From positions 1-7,391 of the forward strand of contig PIVH01000160.1 in the NCBI GenBank assembly GCA_003354225.1: a DNA stretch of 7,391 bases. Direction: 5' to 3'. The position numbers and the translations under genes are program-made. Numbering within the stretch: position 1 is the first letter of the stretch; every line of letters starts with the position of its first letter. The notes beneath the pieces were generated by a model. It did not search any database. It saw nothing but the letters and a program-made list of their open reading frames with translations, and was not told where the DNA came from. This document shows positions 1 to 5,182 of this stretch, in pieces. The DNA comes from Globobulimina sp. Lineage: Eukaryota > Foraminifera > Rotaliida.

Positions 1-2350
1 ACAGCAGTTTCAACATCATTGTTGCTGCACTGAAGTCCAGGAGGCTGTCGTCACTATGATACACTCGGATGCTTTGCGGTGCCAACAGCCATTGGGCTGT
101 CCGCCAAACTCGACGAGACCACCACTTTGCTCACACGCGAACCATAGATATCCTTCATCCATGTCTTTAAATCTTCAAAGTCAGCGTCCTTCTCAGCGGT
201 GAAATCTTTCATTCTTTCACCGTCAAACTCCGTGCCATCTTTATTGATCGCTTGGAACTGATAATCATCGTAATCTTGCAAGTTTAGGTATTCATCCAAG
301 TTATCCACAAAATAGATCACTTCCCAGTCGCGCGCACGTAACCGCTCCATGAAGGGACTGGCCTCCACCTCGGAGATACTCGGACCGGATATGTAATAAA
401 TGTGTTTCTGGCCGGCTTGCATACGCGACACATACTGTGCTAATGATAGCGGCGTCTCTGTCGATTTAGACGTCGGAAAACGTAATAAATCCAATAACCG
501 TTTCTTATTTCGTTGATCTTCTAACAATCCCAATTTGATTGATTTGCCGAATTCATTCTGATAATATACACAAACAAAATTACTATAACTCCGAACAGAA
601 ACAGTTTGTGTATATAATAAAAACGTTTTTGTTGCTATAACTCCGACACAAAAACACTTTTATTTAAATTTTTAACAGAAATCGTACCCAGAATTTTAAA
701 TATTTTGTATCAGTTTTTATCACCATTTCTTCCGCCTGTTCACCATCGTCATCTTCATCCTCCTCATCGGGTTCATCCATTCTCGCGATTTTCTTCAACA
801 TATCCAAGACTTTACGCGTTAATTTACGGGAAATTAACTTCATAACTTTGGATTTTTGTAAATCTTCACGGTTCACATTCAATGGCAAATCATTGGAATC
901 AACCAAACCTTTCACAAAATTTAAATATCGCGGCACAATGTCTTCAAATTCATCCGCCACCAAAACCCGCCGGACATATAATTTCATGGCCGATTTACTG
1001 TTATAATATTGATCATACATTCCCTGCGGTGCTGTGCTCGGGATATACAAAATTGAGTCAAATTCAATCTCTCCCTCGGCCTTAAAATGAGTATGACTCA
1101 AAGGGTCCTCACTGTCACTGGTCAACGCCTTGTAAAATTCCACATATTCTTCATCCTCAATTTGCGATGGACGACGACTCCAAATCGGCTTATTTTCATT
1201 CAACTATATACAAAAAAACAGAGTTTTTACATCGGCACATTCACTCTGAAAAACATCGTCAGATTCAGATATTTCAGTGCCGCACTTAACTCTCTTCCAG
1301 TATGTGACTGTACGTTCAATGGTTTTAGTTTTGGGCGCATCGACCTCCTCATCCTCACCAATGGTAATCTCATCATCTCCGTCCGCCGCAGCTTCATCTT
1401 CGTCCAACTCCACCTCTTCGGTCTCCGTCTTGCTCGAATGCAAAAAAATAGGATATTGTATAAACTGAGAATACCTTTTAATGGTAGTTTCGATCAAATC
1501 CTCCTCCAAAAAGGTCAATGCGTCGTCTTTTAATTTTAAGATGACCGCAGTGCCTCTCCCCAACGTATTGCCTCGCGGATCCTTAGTAATCTTAAAGTTG
1601 CCGTCAGCGCTGCTTGTCCATATTTGTTGGTCATCGTCGTTTGCTTTGCTTATAACAGTCACCTGGTCAGACACTAAAAACGCAGAATAAAAACCTACGC
1701 CAAACTGCCCAATCAAATTAGTTTGATCTGCACCGGATTCTGCCGCGGCGGCCATGGCTTCGTCTAAAAATGCGGCAGTGCCGGAATGTGCGATGGTGCC
1801 TAAATTCTCAGCTAAGTCTTTGGCGGACATTCCTGTCATAAATGGCATGGATGATGTGTAGAGATTTAATATTTCCAGAAATTTCTGAGTATGACATACC
1901 ATTTCCAGTGTCGAGTATAGTGAGTGTACCGGCGTCCTTATCCGCTTCTACTTTGATTTCGAATGCGGTGAAATCGCCTAATACGGTCTTGTCGGTCAAG
2001 GATTGCATTCTTATTTTGTCGATGGCATCGTTGCCATTTGAGATCAATTCGCGTAAGAAAATGTCACGGGTTTTGTATAAGGAGTTTATAATGATTTCCA
2101 TTAAACGATTTACTTCGGCCTGGAACTCCTGTTCTTGTCCTCCGGTGGATATTGCTTCTTGTTGTTCATCTGTGAATCTTTTTGAGTTTTGGAAAATGGA
2201 TATATATGACAATGACGTGGGTTGTAATTATAAATTCAGGTTAGAGACGTGGACAAACATTGAGACGATAGATTCTACGCCTTCGGATTCTTGTTCTTGG
2301 GCTAAACAGAATGAGAGTGTAATTGCAACGATTAGGAGGCGAACAAACAT
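1..2350 (-). CDS. HSP90B1: GRP94/endoplasmin, ER-resident Hsp90 chaperone (five exons, 3' end outside window)
   Basis: ATP-dependent chaperone of the ER lumen that folds secreted and membrane proteins as a dimer. My model joins minus-strand exons 2350-2259, 2177-1900, 1832-1291, 1203-688 and 557 to about 63; phases agree throughout and give about 641 residues. The start ATG is followed by a signal peptide (residues 1-17, hydrophobic, ending CLA). The Hsp90 ATP-binding domain has FQAEVNR, ELISNGND (Glu74, Asn78, Asp81), DTGNGM (Asp120, Gly124), GTIAHSGT and GQFGVGFYSAFL (165-176). An acidic linker spans about 260-290. The middle domain has NKPIW, LYVRRV, YLNFVKG and LPLNVNRE, whose Arg416 matches the catalytic Arg of the family. 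The C-terminal domain starts with SPMAV and is cut off, so the KDEL-type retrieval signal cannot be checked. The exact 3' end of exon 5 is uncertain. GRP94 identity rests on the signal peptide and closer similarity to ER than to cytosolic Hsp90. Family assignment is very secure. Confidence 0.93.
564..615. repeat. 12-bp perfect inverted repeat with 28-bp loop inside GRP94 intron 4
   Basis: The plus-strand arm atatacacaaac (564-575) is the exact reverse complement of gtttgtgtatat (604-615). The intron RNA could fold into a hairpin that presents the 3' splice-site region (558-560) next to the base of the stem. Such termini also resemble the ends of small non-autonomous DNA transposons, but I see no clear target-site duplication. 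Confidence 0.75.
583..646. repeat. Duplicated 12-mer ctataactccga (583-594 and 635-646)
   Basis: Two exact copies lie 52 bp apart in the same orientation. On the transcribed strand the similarity extends with mismatches into the flanking T-rich stretch (GTTTYTGT before TCGGAGTTATAG, then YAA after it), so the duplicated unit is about 25 bp. Between the copies is a 12-bp palindrome, aaaaacgttttt (619-630). Confidence 0.75.
1204..1290 (-). other. GRP94 intron 3 (87 bp, phase 0)
   Basis: Donor GTTAAGT at 1290, acceptor TATATAG ending at 1204. Joins ...TVTYWKR to LNENKPIW, the expected junction between the charged linker and the start of the Hsp90 middle domain. Confidence 0.9.
1833..1899 (-). 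other. GRP94 intron 2 (67 bp, phase 1)
   Basis: Donor GTATGT at 1899 and acceptor GACAG ending at 1833. Splicing completes a glycine codon split one base plus two and produces the uninterrupted Hsp90 motif DTGNGMSAKDL followed by ENLGTIAHSGT. Without splicing the frame is lost right after the motif. Confidence 0.92.
2178..2258 (-). other. GRP94 intron 1 (81 bp, boundaries provisional)
   Basis: The signal-peptide exon runs into an in-frame stop shortly after this point, and Hsp90 similarity resumes downstream, so an intron is required. The best phase-compatible pair is donor GTTTGT at 2258 with acceptor AAAAAG ending at 2178 (phase 2), which joins ...VESIVS to IFTDEQQ. A phase-0 alternative would use acceptor CAG just before the EFQAEV codons. 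The donor is weak, so cDNA would be needed to settle it. Confidence 0.55.
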
Positions 2351-2416
2351 GGTGAAGGCGATAATGATACAAAGAACGAATTACGAATGAAGAAAAAAAA
2401 CTTTCTAGTATTGAAG

Positions 2417-2423
2417 CTTTATA
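2417..2423 (-). promoter_or_regulatory. TATA-like element upstream of GRP94
   Basis: TATAAAG on the minus strand (2423-2417), 67 bp upstream of the GRP94 ATG and only 14 bp past the stop codon of the upstream coiled-coil gene. Placement fits a core promoter squeezed between two tandem genes. In AT-rich DNA such a match is common by chance. Confidence 0.35.
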
Positions 2424-2437
2424 AAACTATGTTACAA

Positions 2438-3538
2438 TCAGTTAATGTTAATATCGTCAATATTAAGCCCATCAAATAAACTCATATTGTTTGTTGGGTC
2501 CATAGCATTCAATAAATTTGCAATATAGTTCTCATTATAAGTGTCATCTGATACTAAAGACTTTGGTAATAAACATTTAATTTTTTTTGATGGTCTTGAT
2601 CTGATTTTTTTTTTGTTTTTGTTTTTTCGTCGTTGTGAATTTCGAGCATAATGCGTTTTGGATACACTTCTCTTCATTTTTCCTGTCGTAAACGGTTTTT
2701 TATAACATTTGGATTTGTTTGGTTTTCGCTTCATTGAATGTACGGATTTTGAACGTTTTATTTTATATTTTTTGATAGTTTTTGGTGATAAATTAATTGT
2801 AATTTGATTAATGTCCTCGCGATCGGTATAGTTATTATCATCATTATATGTTTGAAGATTGATTTTATATTTTTGTAGATTTAATATTTTTGAATGCAAT
2901 TTTTCGTTTTCTTTGATCATTTCAGATATTAATTGATCTGATTTTTGTTTTCTTTTTAAAACGGACTTTTTTAATTGTTTTTGACGATATATCTCATCCT
3001 TTAAAATTGAAATATTTGTTTTTGATTTTTCAATTTGTTCAATGTAAATTTTAAGTGTCTCTTGAATTTTTTTTTTATGTGTTGATTTATTTTGCAATGT
3101 TTCTATTTTGTTTTGTAATGATATTATTGTATCATCATTTTCTTGTATTTTATGTTGAGCATTGTGTGCAATTTGGGCTATTTTTTGTTCTTTTTGTGAC
3201 AATAATTTTATTTTTGATGTTAAATTTTGATTTAATTTTATTAATTGTTTTACTTGCAATTTATATTTACAATTTTCATTTTTTAAGGTTTTATTTTCTT
3301 GATTTAAGTTACTATATTTGTCGCTATATTGTTGTTGGCATTCGATATTTTCATTATTCATTGTTGCAATTTTATTTTGTAATGCCCTCAACGCAGATAA
3401 TACAGCTTTTGATCCCCGTTTTTTAATTCTCTTTGCTTGAAACGATCGCACTGATGAAGTATCAAAAGAATTCACTGTTTTGGCATATTCATCGATTGTT
3501 GATTCTAGATCTATATCATCCATCTGCATTGGCATCAT
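2438..3538 (-). CDS. Unrecognised coiled-coil protein with a Lys/Arg-rich C-terminal region (366 aa)
   Basis: I do not recognise this protein. It reads as one uninterrupted exon from ATG to TGA. Residues 1-30 are acidic. About 45-230 are rich in Lys, Gln, Asn, Glu, Leu and Ile with heptad-like hydrophobic spacing, as in a long coiled coil. Residues 252-325 are extremely basic, contain several candidate nuclear localisation clusters, and carry two related Ser motifs, KRSKSVHS and KRSVSKTH. The last 40 residues return to an acidic, Asn-rich tail ending NIDDININ. The start has two adjacent ATGs (MM), and the first was chosen. A structural role at chromatin or the cytoskeleton would fit, but this is inference only. 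It is far more A+T-rich than the GRP94 gene 87 bp downstream. Confidence 0.8.
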   Translation of the reverse strand: MMPMQMDDIDLESTIDEYAKTVNSFDTSSVRSFQAKRIKKRGSKAVLSALRALQNKIATMNNENIECQQQYSDKYSNLNQENKTLKNENCKYKLQVKQLIKLNQNLTSKIKLLSQKEQKIAQIAHNAQHKIQENDDTIISLQNKIETLQNKSTHKKKIQETLKIYIEQIEKSKTNISILKDEIYRQKQLKKSVLKRKQKSDQLISEMIKENEKLHSKILNLQKYKINLQTYNDDNNYTDREDINQITINLSPKTIKKYKIKRSKSVHSMKRKPNKSKCYKKPFTTGKMKRSVSKTHYARNSQRRKNKNKKKIRSRPSKKIKCLLPKSLVSDDTYNENYIANLLNAMDPTNNMSLFDGLNIDDININ

Positions 3539-3684
3539 TTCAATATGTCTTTAATTCAAATTATGAAATTGTATGACATAATATTTGATTCTTGATTGAG
3601 TGATAATGTTATCATATAGATGGTATATTGCGTACTGAATCTAGTTGCCATTGGAATGTGGACAGACAAAAAGTTTTTTTTAAA

Positions 3685-3692
3685 TTTATATA
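3685..3692 (-). promoter_or_regulatory. TATA-like element upstream of the coiled-coil gene
   Basis: TATATAAA on the minus strand (3692-3685), 147 bp upstream of the ATG at 3538, in the 247-bp gap between two minus-strand genes. The rest of this gap is AT-rich, with no further gene or RNA recognised. Confidence 0.35.
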
Positions 3693-3779
3693 GGTATACA
3701 AATAACACACGAAAAAATTGAAACAATTAAATAATAAGAACATCACACACAATGCAAACAAAATACAAAGCGCACTTTT

Positions 3780-3785
3780 TTTATT
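3780..3785 (-). terminator. Canonical polyadenylation signal of the 223-aa gene
   Basis: AATAAA on the minus strand (3785-3780) begins at the base directly after the TAA stop codon (3788-3786). It is the only perfect hexamer I noticed just after a stop in this window. It implies a very short 3' UTR. Confidence 0.55.
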
Positions 3786-4457
3786 TTAATGTTTATCATT
3801 AATCCCATTGTTACCGGCTTCCACAATTAAATATTTTAATTGCTTACGCATTGAATCCACTCTCTCGTCAATATCGTCAGTATCCCATTTATGTGATGAT
3901 TTCTGTCGATATAAACTGGAATTACTCGTTGTTTTTGTTTGCAATGCATTCGCTAAATCTCCATCACTGCTAAAACGTAATGTGTCCATTTGTTGTTTAA
4001 TATCATTTTCATATTCGTCCATCGCATTGTAATCCCATGGTATTTCCGTATCGCCTCTCATTAAATTTGCAGTTGCATAGTTCTCGTCCATTAACTTAGC
4101 TACATTTAATTTCAGTGCATTTGAGCTCTTATCAAATGTATATAAATCATTATCACTCTCTTCTGCGCTACACGACGAATAATCCGGATCGGTTTCGATA
4201 CTCGACATCGAACACAATGGTTCCATATTTGGTACATTTAAATTGTTATTTTCAGCTTGTTGATTGTATGCGATATCAATATCTGTTGATGGTGTATCCG
4301 TAGATTCCGGTGTGGTGCTATCTGGCTGGTCGTTTACACGAATTTGTAATCTTTTTTTGGAATTTGAAGCGCGTATTGCTTGTCGTTTAAATGCAGAAGT
4401 ATCCGGATTGGCTGTGTTTGTAGAACGAGAGCATTGGGAAACACCACACGAACCCAT
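3786..4457 (-). CDS. Unrecognised Ser/Asp-rich protein, possibly N-terminally acylated (223 aa)
   Basis: I do not recognise this protein. It begins MGSCGVSQCS. Gly2 with cysteines at 4 and 9 suggests N-myristoylation plus palmitoylation and hence membrane attachment, although position 6 is Val rather than the favoured Ser/Thr. Residues 10-110 are polar and rich in Ser, Thr, Asp and Asn, probably disordered. Residues 22-40 form a basic patch (FKRQAIR, SKKRLQIR). A more ordered part from 112 to 212 includes LKLNVAKLMDENY, IPWDYNAMDEYENDI, a KQQMDTLRFSSDGDLA stretch and a final helix DERVDSMRKQLKYLI. No membrane span is seen. An AATAAA follows the stop directly. The ATG is preceded by a splice-acceptor-like tract, so a 5' UTR intron or an upstream exon is possible. 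The reading frame is convincing; the function is unknown. Confidence 0.78.
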   Translation of the reverse strand: MGSCGVSQCSRSTNTANPDTSAFKRQAIRASNSKKRLQIRVNDQPDSTTPESTDTPSTDIDIAYNQQAENNNLNVPNMEPLCSMSSIETDPDYSSCSAEESDNDLYTFDKSSNALKLNVAKLMDENYATANLMRGDTEIPWDYNAMDEYENDIKQQMDTLRFSSDGDLANALQTKTTSNSSLYRQKSSHKWDTDDIDERVDSMRKQLKYLIVEAGNNGINDKH

Positions 4458-4470
4458 GCTGCAAAAAAGT
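4458..4470 (-). promoter_or_regulatory. Splice-acceptor-like tract immediately before the ATG of the 223-aa gene
   Basis: The minus strand reads acttttttgcag then C and ATG. A pyrimidine tract followed by GCAG one base before the start codon is a strong 3' splice site for this genome. It may end a 5' UTR intron, for example from a GTGCGA sequence near 4553, or accept a spliced leader. No transcript evidence is available. Confidence 0.4.
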
Positions 4471-4607
4471 TTTTTCTGAGGCTTGAAAAAGTTTCAGGAC
4501 AAGTCCGTGGCTTCAACATTATGGGTGTTAAATATTACTATGTTATCCTCGCACTTTGTAGTAAGCAACACGTTAATTTAGCGGTGTGACAACACATGAA
4601 AATTGTT

Positions 4608-4616
4608 CTATTTATA
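4608..4616 (-). promoter_or_regulatory. TATA-like element upstream of the 223-aa gene
   Basis: TATAAATAG on the minus strand (4616-4608), about 150 bp upstream of the ATG at 4457. It overlaps the predicted stop codon of the preceding mitochondrial-type gene (4614-4612), so if real, one gene's end and the next gene's promoter share bases. Confidence 0.4.
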
Positions 4617-5133
4617 CACAGTGGAATCTGAATATCTGATTTGTAACATTACAAACGTATGAAATTAAATGCATGTGATATCGCAATTTGTCCTAATTGT
4701 TTCTATACGTACTCACATTTGTCCATCTTTCATCCGTGTTTCCTTCGATGGCTCCTTGTGCTTTTAACCTATCTTTCAAAGTATATGCTTGCCACATATA
4801 CACTCCATTGACACCAAATGTGAATAGAAATATAAAACCAATAATTCCTTGACCAAATTTGTCTGGTGTAGTTTTGTCAAAATATGCAGAGAATATTCTA
4901 TAAATTGATGACAAAATACCTTTGTGTCTGGGAGGTACTTGCTTCAATATTTTCATGTATGGTTCAGGGATTTTCCTCTTTTTGCCTTTTTTAATCAAAT
5001 GTGGTGGAATTCCTTCCTTTACTGGTTCTTTATCAACAGCGCTAGCAAATGCTCGATGGATTGGTCTTTGTAGCAGTTTAATGTGCGATCGCTTATATAT
5101 CATTGATGAAAACCGTAACACTGATAGCGACAT
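4612..5133 (-). CDS. Small mitochondrial-type single-span membrane protein (two-exon model)
   Basis: I do not recognise the family. The first ATG in frame is at 5133; a longer reading from 5154 would start on GTG and is not used. Residues 1-32 have the make-up of a mitochondrial presequence: Ser, Arg, Lys and hydrophobics, no acids (MSLSVLRFSS, then IYKRSHIKLLQRP and HRAFASA). A basic Pro-containing segment follows (KKGKKRKIPEP). One membrane span lies at about 94-114 (GQGIIGFIFLFTFGV onward), then a charged tail ending DERWTN. At that point the DNA carries a consensus donor, GTGAGT. Splicing from 4716 to 4636 adds seven residues and a TAA at 4614. Unspliced, the frame stops at 4693, also after seven residues. 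The layout fits a small inner-membrane respiratory-chain subunit or assembly factor, which is inference. The start is 49 bp from that of the divergent XKR gene. Confidence 0.75.
4636..4716 (-). other. Probable 3' intron of the mitochondrial-type gene (81 bp)
   Basis: Donor GTGAGTACG at 4716 matches the eukaryotic consensus. The acceptor ACAAATCAG ends at 4636, and the length fits the other introns here. A second AG nine bases downstream is an alternative acceptor and would give a different, longer C-terminus of 29 residues. The intron is not strictly required, because the unspliced frame also stops soon. Confidence 0.6.
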
Positions 5134-5182
5134 GATCGACGACAAAAACTCCACTTGATTGAGATTTTCTAAATTTTAAAAC
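5134..5182. promoter_or_regulatory. 49-bp head-to-head intergenic region
   Basis: It separates the start codons of the mitochondrial-type gene (minus) and the XKR-GTPase gene (plus). It is AT-rich towards the plus-strand gene (ttttctaaattttaaaac) and holds no clear TATA element in either direction. It must contain, or lie within, the promoters of both genes, so transcription start sites may lie inside the opposite gene. Confidence 0.5.

Larger units (their letters stand above)
558..687 (-). other. GRP94 intron 4 (130 bp, phase 0, repeat-bearing)
   Basis: Donor GTACGA at 687, acceptor TTATCAG ending at 558. Joins KFW to NEFGKSIKLG, the FWxEFG motif expected at this place in GRP94. It is the longest of the four introns and contains an inverted repeat, a duplicated 12-mer and a palindrome, listed separately. 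Confidence 0.9.

Noticed and set aside
1842-2390. Plus-strand 182-aa reading frame opposite the 5' part of GRP94
   Set aside because: The minus strand here codes for the conserved Hsp90 ATP-binding domain with introns in register. The plus frame has no recognisable features.
2351-2437. Heat-shock or ER-stress element upstream of GRP94
   Set aside because: Several GAA and TTC triplets occur, but none have the inverted 5-bp spacing of a heat-shock element, and no CCAAT-N9-CCACG is present.
3055-3426. Plus-strand frame coding for a very hydrophobic, apparently multi-span 123-aa protein
   Set aside because: It is the antisense of the coiled-coil gene. Complementing Lys, Asn and Gln codons yields Phe, Leu and Ile, so the apparent membrane spans are an artefact.
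3539-3785. A tRNA, snRNA or other RNA gene in the largest intergenic gap
   Set aside because: No cloverleaf, T-loop consensus or pol III terminator arrangement could be recognised; only AT-rich tracts and a TATA-like element were seen.
4334-4519. 61-aa minus-strand frame overlapping the start of the 223-aa gene, beginning at an upstream ATG
   Set aside because: It is out of frame with the 223-aa protein and has no recognisable domain. The upstream ATG is more likely in a leader or intron, though a short uORF cannot be excluded.
5134-5154. Seven-residue N-terminal extension of the mitochondrial-type protein
   Set aside because: It would start with GTG. The first ATG at 5133 directly opens a good presequence.
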